Assembly: GCA_014885115.2 (NCBI GenBank)
Contig: WKLE02001048.1
Span: forward strand, 42,745 to 106,744
Reading direction: 5' to 3'
Origin: Asterionellopsis glacialis
Lineage: Eukaryota > Bacillariophyta > Plagiogrammaphyceae > Rhaphoneidales > Asterionellopsidaceae
Length of the DNA stretch: 64,000 nt
Made by a program: the position numbers and the translations under genes. The notes below the pieces were generated by a model that saw only the letters and a list, made by a program, of their open reading frames with translations, was not told the origin of the DNA and did not search any database. Shown in pieces: positions 22,738 through 33,850 of this stretch (within the stretch, counting starts at the first letter, position 1; the number at the start of each line of letters is the position of its first letter).

Positions 22738-22844
22738 NNNNNNNNNNNNNNNNNNNNNNNNNNNNNNNNNNNNNNNNNNNNNNNNNNNNNNNNNNNNNNN
22801 NNNNNNNNNNNNNNNNNNNNNNNNNNNNNNNNNNNNNNNNNNNN
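22738..22844. other. Assembly gap (107 N)
   Basis: An unresolved run of N within the intergenic region. Confidence 0.99.
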
Positions 22845-23374
22845 TAAAACGAGAATTTGTTAAAAATAAAAAATCTAGAAATTTGTGTGGAGAACAAAAA
22901 AAAGTGAAAATTTGGGGGGAGGCACGCAAGGGAGTGAGTATGAACCAAATAGCGCAAATGAATTTTGGGTTTGACGCGGTTTGGAGTACCAATTATCGCT
23001 GGTCTGCGCTATTTGATCCGGCCTGAATTTTAGGAGCGCTCCACTGACTGTCCCTTCATTATTGTAGGTCTCTAGCTAGAGAGTCCTACCTACTAATTAG
23101 GGCTACCGAGTACTGACCTCGACAGACGTATCCACCAAACTCTGGACACATATTATTATTATTTGTATGTATTATGAAAACATACTGTAGACATTTTTTC
23201 TTTTCTTGTTCCGCCCCCAACACCCATCACCCGGCCATCCAAGTTGGAACTGCAATGTGAGCACAGGTGAACACACAGTCGGACAGCTTGACAAAAAAGG
23301 CTTGTTTCACCAAGGAAAAGGAATAACAAAGGCCAACTGGAAGGCCACTATTATATTTAAAACGCCTTGTTTAT

Positions 23375-25106
23375 ATGATACGTATTCTCGAAAGATCATT
23401 CTTCGTTCTGCTCCTTGTAGCACATATCTTAGGATGTTGCTCCTTTTCAGCTACTGTTTCGACCCCGACATCAACGGTGTTGTCCCAATCGGAACTTCGG
23501 CTATTATCACGTCAAATATCAAAATGTAATTCTGCAGAGCAGGCAATGTCTATGGTATCACACTTAAAGCTGCAGCTGACTAATAACAAAGTAAACGATG
23601 AAGCCTTTGTGGCGGCTATGCGTGTCTTTGGGAAAGAAAAGAGACCAGATCTAGCACTTCATTTGTACAAAAATCTATGCCAAACAGAGAACTGTAGGAC
23701 GTTGGCAATATCCATTTGTGGAAAAAATGGCCACAAGAATGATGCCTTAGAGTTGTTACGATGTGGACCTGAAGCACCCTCCGTTGCCAGTTATAATTCT
23801 GCTATTGCTGCGTGCAATCACGACAGAGAGTCTTGGAAGGACGCGCTGGATATTCTGAACAGCATGCCTTCTAATTTGATATCAAATCTTTCGTGCAATG
23901 CCGTGCTCTCAGTTCTTGCAAAAGCACGGAAGGGTCGAGAAGCACGGAAAATTCTGTCTAAAATGGAATATGAAGACGATTATCCAAACCCGGATCTCAC
24001 CAGCTATCACAAAACAATAACTGCATTTTTATGGTCAAAGAATCAAGATACCGCATTCGAGATTCTCGTAGAAATGGAAAGTTCAAAATATACCTCTCCG
24101 ATAATGCAAACTTATGTGAGTTGTTCTTTTCTTTTTTTAATGTTGTGTTTGCGTATGATTGGCACGATTCCCCTTATTCGATGTCGATGTCGTTCTTCTT
24201 CGTTTTTTCCCGTAGGATATGGTAGCGAATTCATTTGGAAAAACTGGAAACTTTTCAATGGCAAACTTAATAGAAAATCGTAGAAAAAGGAAACTAAGTG
24301 GTCATGATAACAGTAATGATACTGTAACAATGTCAAACAGAGAACCATCTATAGGACACGCGTACTATCAATTTGAACATTGGGATTTTCCAGGTCTCAC
24401 TAAGGTCCAAGGTAGCAAACATGTATCAAACTACTGGGAGTTCGGACGATATTCATACCCACAGACAAACATAATTGTAGCTTTGCAGCCTCATCGTAAT
24501 CCCTCGAAAAATGGCATAAAGCTGCTTTTTTTCAGAGATGACCAGCAAACTAGGGAAAGGACAAAAATCGGATTTCTCCTCATGATTAATTCGCCGGAGC
24601 CTGGAACTGGTACAAGTAAATTCTTGGGCATGTTTCTCGACCCATCACTCCGTGGCGGGGGTCTGTCGAAAGTATGTCTAGCCATGTGGATGCATTTGTG
24701 TTTGAAAGCCAACATCAAGCCCATGACGGGTATTATGAACAAACCTTTGCTCTGTCTGGTGCTTCAGCACAAATTCAGGTGGGTTCCTGTCGACAAAAGG
24801 CAGGGGATAGATGCAGAAATTGGCAGTGGCGATGGAGGGAGCGTTGTGCTTTATTCTTCGCGATCAAAGTCACTGGCTGGTGCATTCAGTCCATCTGATT
24901 TAAAACATCAAAATATAATTCTTTCAGAGGTACCTTCCAATCCAAGGGGAAGATTGACTCGTATTCGAGCAGCGCTTGAGCCACCTGCAGATGACGATGA
25001 ATTCCAGAGAATTGTTGATAGCATTTTATTTGATGCAACCAGTGAAACAGGCTTTTCTTACGAAATATCTCCTGGGGACATCAGGCGAGTGATGCTTGGC
25101 CAATAA
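23375..25106 (+). CDS. PPR protein with GNAT-like C-terminal part, plastid-like leader
   Basis: Two exons (23375..24115 and 24216..25106) with a 100-bp intron, giving 543 residues. The N-terminus is a signal-peptide-like helix (FFVLLLVAHILGC) ending in CSFSATV, resembling the Phe-containing cleavage site of diatom plastid presequences. Residues about 50-275 are helical hairpins of pentatricopeptide type: SYNSAIAACNHDRESWKDAL, CNAVLSVLAKARKGREARKI, SYHKTITAFLWSKNQDTAFE and TYDMVANSFGKTG. PPR arrays bind organellar RNA in a sequence-specific way. Residues about 365-442 differ: a strand FLLMINSPEP, then FLGMFLDPSLRGGGLSKVCL and AMWMHLC, suggesting the strand 4 and helix 3 acetyl-CoA loop of GNAT enzymes. 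The PPR call is firm and the GNAT call tentative. The gene converges on the DOCK gene, 134 bp apart. Confidence 0.85.
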
Positions 25107-25240
25107 CAGATTCTGTGTGATCTACTGCTGTGTTGGACTTAATATCAAATTTAAAAAATCTTCGATTCCTTTGACAAATTTGTATCTCATTAGTAGAAAG
25201 ACTTGTGCTTAAATTATTAGACTGTCAATTACAAATTCTG

Positions 25241-28200
25241 CTAGTAGCCATTGTTTACCGCAGGATGGACAGTGTTGAGCAAAGTGCGTTGTCGAGATAG
25301 AGCACAGGGGAATGGTTGTGCAACCGCCAATTCAACCAAGTTAGTCAACATTTTCTGATCAGATGTTTCCAAACCAGGAATGCCTTGTAGTTCAAGTGAG
25401 CTTGACTTATGATAATAAAACCGTTTCGATTCGCACCAGTGAGCGGTCGATGCTTCCTGGGATGGATCCATGCGAAGGAGAGACAAGTCGATAAATGTTG
25501 ACGGAACTTTATCCAGTTTATTGGTTTCACACGACTTCCCGCTAATACTTGTCCGAACAACAAGAGATTCTGTCTTTGAAAGATTTTTAATCTCTCTCCG
25601 AAGAGAGCTAATAAATTGTAAGCATACGTGCTCTTCGAGTTCGTGAAGGCGACGGAATTTGATTTTCGATGCTTTTGTAATAATTTTTGATGGCACGCGG
25701 CAAACGCAAGTCTTGTCCCATTCCAGGAATGTTGGAAGAGTCGTACTTTCCTTGAACCGCTTCGGCTTTTCGCCGGATAGAAGTATTCTCACGAAGTGGG
25801 GTCGCCTGGTAAGAAGGTTTACGTCCTCAGCTTCTCCAACGCTGATCATCTGGTCGGTAAGACGCGTCATTTCGCCATTTAAACTAGCAGAGACCTTTCG
25901 AAGGGCTGCATTCTCTTCCAAGACCCGCCTCCTACTTGCTCCAGTTGCTTGGGCTAAACTTTTAGCACTATGATTATCGACAACTTGCATGACAACTTTT
26001 AGCAGCGATTCAAGTCGCGCGTATGCCCACTCCTCCATTCCATTTTCCATAAGATATTTCGTAACAGCTTCCTTGGTGACCACAATTAACATGTTGCACA
26101 TGGAAGAAACGGAAGGCTGGGGTAACATCTCTCCCGCGGATTTATTTGGTCCCGGAGGGAAAAAAATACCGGGTGGTTCCAAAAATTTATCCGCGAAGTC
26201 AACTACTTGAGCATTTCCGTGGTCAGCATATTCCGAGTTCTTGCCAATTGTTGTTAACCAAATGGATCGACGATTGTCACGCCATAATTCAAAACGCGAT
26301 GGTCTCCATGCATTTCTTAAGTGAGGAATGGCATCCGATATAGTTCTTGCGCAAAGCATCAATGTTTCAGCAGCTTCGACCCATTGCCCCTTTGACTCGT
26401 GTAGATTTTTTAGAGTAAGTAGCCAGCGGAGCCTCTGCAAAGGCCCGGTTTCTGGTAGAAAAAAGTTTGCGACTTCGAAAAGTGACTCTTCGTCGGCGTC
26501 AAAGAAGTATGCTTCGCGCGATTTCATAGCTACGTTGACACCAACGATTGAGCATTTGTCTCCAAGCAATCTTAACTCAATCAGAACTCCATCTATTCCG
26601 GCTTGACAGGCTCGGCAAAAAACTGAGAGGATGGGAGAAAGCTGAGGGTCGACACGGTCGTCATCCAAGGGATTTGCCTCTTCGATATCTGCCAATGCCC
26701 TTCTTAGAGGCCAAACCGATGTTTCCAGATCTTCCATCGATTTAACTAGGCCAGACACTCCGTATAGTGCCATTTCGCGAGCTGCAACCTCAGGAATAAG
26801 AGTTAGAAACACGAGTGAAATGTCGTCTATGTTTCCATGCACATCGAAAATTCCACCAAGAAGAGATACAACAAAATCAGTCGCTATAGACCGGACAGAC
26901 AAAGACACGCTGTTCATTAACGTCAACAGCACTCTGACCCAATGCTGCAGACTGTCTCCCGCGATTTCGATAAAAAGTTCAACACCAAACTTCATTAATG
27001 ACTGTAAAGATCCACCAAGAGCTCTTAGGTGAGTTACGGAAGACTGCGGCGCAGCCAAGACGTGGAGGAGAAGGTCTAGAACACTTTGTACCATCTTCTT
27101 CAACTCCCGTGGGTGCGCAGACATGAGGTTTGCGCATTCGTCAACGAGCATATTGGTTGCAGCACATATTGTGTTGAAACTTTCTTGCATTAGCCATGAG
27201 GACATCCCGTGTGGCAGCATGCTTGAATCTGGACTGTTTGACTCGTGATCAATGAAGTATTGGAATGTGGAACTGCCCAATCTCAACAGTCGAATAAATC
27301 GATGAATAAGAAAACCCTTCAAAAGTATAGGAGAAGTTGAAATCAGTGAGATATCCGAAATGTTCAAAGCAACCGCAGTAGAAAAACGCATCAACTTACA
27401 TCAGGGTGGCAGTATGACCGTAGATTCTCTCTGACCAACGCTTCTGGGCTTTCTTGTAAAACATACATGAAGCAAAGGAGCCAAAGACACCTAACTTTGT
27501 GAGATGCTTCCATTCGTGCGAGCCATCTTACAATACCAAGCGATTTCCTCATAACACATGGAGCCAAAAGAGCTGCTATGCGATCGCGACTTTTTTCAGT
27601 TTGAAATCGTGCATCCATTGCATGCCGTCGAATCAGTAGTTCATAGACGATGTTGATGGAATGGATTGCCGTCGACTGGAAACGGAGCAAGTCTTGTCGC
27701 TTCAGAGTTTTTCCGGGACGATTTTTCAACAACGTCGTTTTCTCTGTTTCCTGCTTTGACGATTCAGCATGTGCCAACGCTTCAGCAACAACAGCTTCGC
27801 AAGAAAGTGAGCATATTGATAAACACTCGCTAGCGAGAAGATCTACTAACCAACCACTTGCTGGAAGTCGTTCCATTCTATCGGGGTAGGGGCATTTTTG
27901 AGGACTCTTTTCTGGTATGAAGCGTGGTGCCTCCACAAATTGAGCAGCCCACGAAGGTTTCAGACTTTGTTTTCGCCTCCTTTGTTCAGCAAGCTTGAGG
28001 GGATAATTCAGAGCAAGAAAGTTTGGCAAGACGGAGAACATTTCAACAGAATGAAGACGAAGTTGTCGAGAGCATCTTACTCGTCGGAGACTGTCTTCAG
28101 TCCATGAAAATTCTGAGGAACCTTCCAAGCTAATATTTTCTAATTCGCAGTCACACAACGTCCTGAAATACTTGGTAACTAGAAGCGCGACGTGCTCAGG

Positions 28201-31200
28201 GTGAACTACAGAGAAAAGCCCAACAATGAATTCAACGACGTCTTTCGTTGAAGCTAAAGCCCTCAGAAGAGCTCTTTCGCTCTCAGCGTAAGCATTTCCT
28301 CCCTCAAGCGCCCGACCCATTAATCCACGTGCTAACATTTCTACGAAGGGTTCAAGGACCCGAAGATGCCGGCTATCGAGAATTGCTCTCTTTAATGAAG
28401 TCTTTTCAGTGCACTGTGTGTCGCACTTTAGAACCAATGATTTGAGACATAAGGGCAACAGGATGTCCATATGATCATAAAACGCAAAAAGCTGGTGTGA
28501 TCTTTGCTGTGATGGGTCGAACGCTGCTATGAGCAATAGTGAATTTTTGTGGTCTGGTAGTCTCCTTGTGTCTTTCGTACTTTTTTCTTTAGTGGAATCC
28601 ACATAATCGATCCATGATTGTAGCCATGAAACGATAATTGACTCGTACAGATATGTTCTGTAGTGAGGCACTTTCATGTTCTCATCATCTCTGAGTCCAA
28701 TAATATTTACTGAAGACTTCAAGACAGGAGAAGTGTCTGCACCACGAAGTTTCTCTAGGTAGTCTCGATTTGGAAATTCTTCTGACATTGTCCTGTCAGG
28801 AACGTAACGTTGGCAATCATCTTCAAAGTCAGAACCTGGACTATAAATGCTTCCCGCGGGCTGCGAAAGAAATAATTAATAAAAAATATATATAAAAAGA
28901 AAATTCTTGGTTGACTTTTCTGAATGCAAAACAAAGATTTTCATAATATCTTGATCTTACCTCATAGTCAACCAACGATTTCTTCGGAGACACTTCACGA
29001 GCATACCTGTCAGCCAGGCCCCTACTCTGTTCAAATGTACTATCAACAAGCTTTGGGCTTACAGGAGTTTGGGTGGTTCCTAATACGTTTGAGAAGCCTG
29101 GGGCTACACAGGGCGCGATCATAACTTGTGCAGCCGTTTTAAAACGTTGGGCAAGTGCACTGGTGTCGCTTAAGTAGCTCGTACTGTTTGAGGATTGAGC
29201 CTCGGATGCTCGACTAGTTTTACCTGGTACTGGCTCGTTAACAATGGTAGAGTCATCCATGAAATCCCATTTGCTCTTGTCATCTTCTACGTTGGTGACA
29301 GTATGATAAGTAGACATTGTGGCAATTGTTTCGTCGTCGTCCTCCATTTGTTTTGGGTGTGTCCCTTCTTGATATAACTCGGCTTCAAACTTCATTTTAT
29401 CTATTTTGCTAGCACCATATGGAGTACGGGAGAAGGGAACGCCATTTGCAGTCAAGGCTGACCTTCTTTTTGAAATTCTTTGATCAATTTCATCTGGCAT
29501 GGTACTTTTTCTTCTTAAATTAACACCGCTGTCAAGTGCATCCTCTATATCGTCGTCAGCATATTCATCGTGTGAGCCTCGGCTACCAGTGCGCGTTGGT
29601 TCCGGGGTTTCGAATGAGTTATATGATTGACTTTGTGTGAAGTTTTGATTTTCTGATAGTGCAGAGCTTCTTTTGGCGGTTTCGGGACCCGGTGCTAAAA
29701 GAAACTCATCGTACGTATCGATGAAAGTTTTCAGGAACAGTTCTATTCTTCGTGAAGCATCACTGTTAGAAGGAGTGTCTTCCGTAAGCTTTAATTTGGC
29801 CTTACGAATAACTTCAAACAAGCTGCCTATGTTCTCTGTTGTAAATTTACAGTTGCTTGCAGTCGAAGAGCTTGCATTTAAGGCGTCATAGCTCTGGGGT
29901 TCAAATACTCTAGACACATCAGACATGTCAAGTTCGGGAGCGCCGTGATTTACCATGTTGCACAAATGCATATACATTAAAAACGGAAAGTACGCAAACA
30001 AAACATCCGCTGAGGCAGAGCCTAATATTTGCTGAAAGGACACACTTTTAACTTCGGGAATATTGGCACTGCTAACAGAACGGACGAGGGACAGTTCTCC
30101 TGGAGGCGCCCTTGTTTTGGAATCACCAGATGCTTCAATGAACGGAAAGTCTCGGAGAACAGTCGCCGCAGTGGCATTATTTACGTGTATTGAGCTGAAC
30201 AGTCGAGTTTCTAGCTGCAACTCGAAATCACCAAGTTTGACCCTATGCAAACCATTCGGAATAACAGTTGTAACTCGGACACCTGACACTGTTTCCCGCG
30301 CGGAAGACGTACTAAGCGGTATTGTGGTTTCTGCTACTTTTTCTTTTGATATTCCACAAAAACCTTCAGACTCATCGAAATTGGCGTCGAGTTCAACGAT
30401 AAAAAGTGCAAACTCAAGGAAAAAACTTCCATCAAGAACCATTGGTAGCCGCACTTTGATTTCGTCACGCATTTTTACCCCAGTCTTGGACTTGCCATTC
30501 AGACTCTGTTTTTCGTGAAATAGAGGAACTTTGGTATAGATTTCATTGATCATGGGTTGGTTGGACCAGGGAGCTGGATTGTGAAACGACTCCACCTCCT
30601 GGTAGAGTGTTTCTACTTTACCCGTTTCCTCATTTTTTGCGGAGATATTTTTGACCAGCCGTACCCTAACAGAATAATGCTGGTTCTTGTTTGAATCTTT
30701 TATGCTGCCACGGATATCAATTTTATTTTTCACCTTGTCTGGGTCAAACCGAAGGAGACGAGGATACAAATACAGCAAGTTCAGCAGCGACCGAAACAAG
30801 CTCGGGTTATCAAGGTTGTGCCTCTTCTCAATTCGTGGAGGCAGAAACAATGTTTCTCGTACCTCAGATGCGTCAACATACCCGGATGGAAATCTAGCTT
30901 GTGGAAGACGCACCAAACTGGATCGCTTTCTAGACTGTTCATTGACGAAGCCTGTAACAGATTGAGGTGGGTTGACACTATCGGGGCTCATCATTATCGC
31001 ACAATCACCGGAAATATCCACAACTAAACGAGGTAATGAGTTTGCATGCTCCGAGTTTTCAAAGGCGGCAAAAGCAGCGGGAGTTTGCAGTACTGCTTGC
31101 GTGAAGTCAACTCCAAGCACGGACGTAAATATTGTTGCGGTTCCAGCAAATGGTATAGTATCATGCTTACTCTGGAAGGAATTCGCACGAGCCTTTGTAG

Positions 31201-33319
31201 GACTCGATTTTTCAGGAGATAACCATTCGGAAGATGCGCCACTTTTGTCGTCTGAGTTGCTATCTGCTGTAGGGAAGGAGGCATCTGATACATATCCGTT
31301 TCCACTTTGCCCATTTTCTGCCACCATTGTGTCCTCTGCTGACATAGCATCTGCTTTTTCTTCCGCGGCAACAGCTTGTAGCCGTTCTAAGAATTCATCG
31401 TGCGACTCGTGGCAATCCGGAAACGCGTATAGCTGCATTAACTGTGTTGGTCCCTCTGGCCAGCTGATTCTTGTCCCTTTTGTAGACGAATTGGCTCCGT
31501 CTTCCTCTTTACTCCCCGGCATGAAAGGTAATATCCCAAAGCAGAGAGGGCTCAAGAACTCTGTTCCGAATTTGTCGAATATCATCTTAGATCGTTGCTT
31601 TGCTGTTTCGCTGTCTACCGCGCATTCTTTGTCTTTGTTTCCAATTGCCATTTTTTCTAACTTTCGTTTCATACGTTTTGCGACACTTTTTTTCTTTTTA
31701 GGTGTAGACGAAGCACCTGTTGCTCCGCTATAATAAGGAGATGCTCCTGCAACTTGGGATGCTTTATAAATTTGTAGTACCACGTGAACTGATCGTATAT
31801 CTCCACTGATTGCGTGTGGGTCGAACGGAAATAGAGCTTTGTGCTTCCGTTTGTGCCATGAAGCTTCTATATCTGCGCTTTCCTCCGTCCCAGACAAAGC
31901 ATTGGCTGCCTCAAGGCGAATCATATCCTTCCAATTTCCAGCAGGAAACCAGAATTCCTCCGTTACTTTACCATCTGGCAAGCTATACAAAGCGAGACTG
32001 CAAACTAGGGGTTCAATATTCCCGATATCAAACGAAACATTAAGAGGACACGCAAGCATATTTTTCAATCCAGCAGGGCGATCATAAAAAGGACGGGGCC
32101 TCCATCCAAGTGAGTTACTGAAGGAAGAATCCAATGGCGGTGCCAATACAGACGACCGTCGTGGTTTTGCCCACTTCTGATTTGCCAAAAATGAGTTGTT
32201 TCGTTGTTGAGAAGCAAATAACCTTACGTTGCGTTCCTTTGCCATCATGAGTTCTTTCCCGGCAAGCGGCATTGCCTCCATCCCACCACCATTCCATTCT
32301 AGATTTTCTGTAAGAACAGGATCTATCGATTCATCTTGTACAGTAGTTCCCAATGCGTCACTTGTCGCGAGTACGATAAGTCGAGGACTTGCCTCTTCCC
32401 ACTCAGTCTCGTGTTGGATTTCTTGTTGTTTCGACATGATTTCTTCTTGCGACGCATTGGGGAAGCCAACATCAGATCTTCTGGGCATTCTTCGTTTCCG
32501 ATTGGACAAGAGAGGTGGATGCTTCGGCAAAACTGACATTGAAGCTTTTATTGGATCAATTGAACGATAACGCCCGTCACGTTTGGGCTTAGACCTTCTC
32601 CGTAGCATTTGTTTCCCGTCTGTCCTGATATCATCATCCCAAGGAACAAAAGCGTCCGCTTCAGCGCCCAAACTTGCGCTGAAATACAATTGTCGCACAG
32701 TCGATATCTGTTGAAATTTATGGAGCATTTTCAAATGCTGCAAGGATGGTGACATCTTTTTTTGTATGGATGATGTACGCATGGCGTCTGCCTCATCTGC
32801 CCAGGCTTTCCACTCCTCCACAGTTATGAGACGATTAGGTTCAAAAGCGCAACGAGTTTCTATATCAATTTCTCTTACTGACACTGTCATAGCATCTTGT
32901 TCGTGCTGAAAGTCTCTCGGTCTTCGTTTCTTCTTCGGTTGCTTCTTAGCTGAACCGTTCGATCTAGAACGCGACGAAAGATTCCTCGGTCTAGGAGGGG
33001 CTGACCTATTTGGAGACCTTGCCTGAGAATATTTATCCTTTGACGAATTAACGTTTCTCATTTTACCTGGCGAGGGTTCGTCGGATCTCGATGAAAAAAA
33101 AGAGTTGCTTAGCCTCTCCTTTGTTGCAGAATAGAAGTCATTCTGGCCATCCTCATCGAGCGTATCCACAGTTGGGGATGAGTACAGTTCAGGAATACTA
33201 TTGCGCGAGTTTATACTTTCCTGCCGAGTTACCGGTGTTCTGTAAGATAATGATCCTTGAGAAGAGCCGTCGTCCTGATCACGTCGACGGGAAGAGGAGT
33301 TGGGTGTTCTACTTCTCAT
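25241..33319 (-). CDS. DOCK-family guanine nucleotide exchange factor (DHR-1 and DHR-2)
   Basis: The largest gene here: three exons (28961..33319, 27400..28860, 25241..27316) joined in phase 0 across introns of 100 and 83 bp, giving 2,631 residues. The N-terminal 300 residues are Ser- and Arg-rich and disordered. A C2-like DHR-1 region lies around residues 870-1050: HYSVRVRLVKNISAKNEETG, YQEVESFHNPAPWSNQP, KVRLPMVLDGSFFLEFALF. A helical middle follows. The C-terminal DHR-2 contains LQRLRWLLTLKNLHESKGQW followed by VEAAETLML, which matches the conserved opening of DOCK catalytic domains, and later YARLESLLKVV and LEEHVCLQFISSLRREI. DOCK proteins activate Rho-family GTPases and DHR-1 binds phosphoinositides. 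The order fits DOCK6-11-like proteins more than DOCK1. The DHR-2 end is divergent, so catalytic competence is not certain. Confidence 0.85.
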
Positions 33320-33578
33320 GGTGTATTTGTAGTGCCTGTCCTCTTGATGTATTTGTCAACTTTGGTAGGGTTCTCGGGGCAGCTAGAGGTAAAAAAGGCT
33401 TGCCTCCTCGCTCGCGGGCCAAAGCAGAGCGCTTTGCTTTCTGTCTCGATGAGTTTTCACTTTTTTGTCCTTTTTTGAAATTACCATGATTTTGTATCTG
33501 ACGTCATGTGCGAAACGTTTAGCTCCTTGATGGGATTCAACGGATCTATTGTGTTTGTACAAGAATCCTAATTTACCT

Positions 33579-33602
33579 GGTACGAATTTCGTACCTGGTA
33601 CC
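33579..33602. repeat. GGTACC-type palindromic element at a gap edge
   Basis: GGTACGAATTTCGTACC (33579-33595) is a palindrome apart from its centre and is followed by GGTACC at 33597. The same sequence type is dense near the gap at 46173. The assembly breaks three bases later. Confidence 0.7.
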
Positions 33603-33604
33603 TG

Positions 33605-33813
33605 NNNNNNNNNNNNNNNNNNNNNNNNNNNNNNNNNNNNNNNNNNNNNNNNNNNNNNNNNNNNNNNNNNNNNNNNNNNNNNNNNNNNNNNNNNNNNNNN
33701 NNNNNNNNNNNNNNNNNNNNNNNNNNNNNNNNNNNNNNNNNNNNNNNNNNNNNNNNNNNNNNNNNNNNNNNNNNNNNNNNNNNNNNNNNNNNNNNNNNNN
33801 NNNNNNNNNNNNN
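33605..33813. other. Assembly gap (209 N)
   Basis: An unresolved run of N, 37 bp before the MYB start codon. Confidence 0.99.
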
Positions 33814-33850
33814 ACTCTCCGTTTCTTTCATTGTGTCCCTTTTTGAAGAA

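Larger units (their letters stand above)
21049..23374. other. Long intergenic region with tandem repeat and gap
   Basis: About 2.3 kb between two plus-strand genes. It holds a two-copy tandem repeat (22286-22540), a run of N (22738-22844) and a TCTCTAGCTAGAGAG element near 23070. No supported gene was found on either strand. Confidence 0.6.
33320..33850. other. Divergent intergenic region with assembly gap and palindrome
   Basis: This lies between the DOCK and MYB start codons. It contains a GGTACG...CGTACC palindrome at 33579-33595 and a gap of N at 33605-33813. The MYB 5' UTR or extra upstream exons could be hidden in the gap. Confidence 0.7.

Noticed and set aside
22553..23026. Frames across the gap at 22738-22844, one with FHFFLFSTQISRFFIF
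   Set aside because: They are open only because N codons are not counted as stops; the flanks are low-complexity.
21049..23374. Possible transposon in the spacer holding the tandem repeat
   Set aside because: No terminal inverted repeats, target-site duplication, transposase or reverse-transcriptase motif was found; only two diverged repeat units are visible.
30972..31733. A 253-codon plus-strand frame opposite the DOCK gene
   Set aside because: It is antisense to a long, motif-supported exon, and its composition simply reflects the Ser-rich opposite strand.
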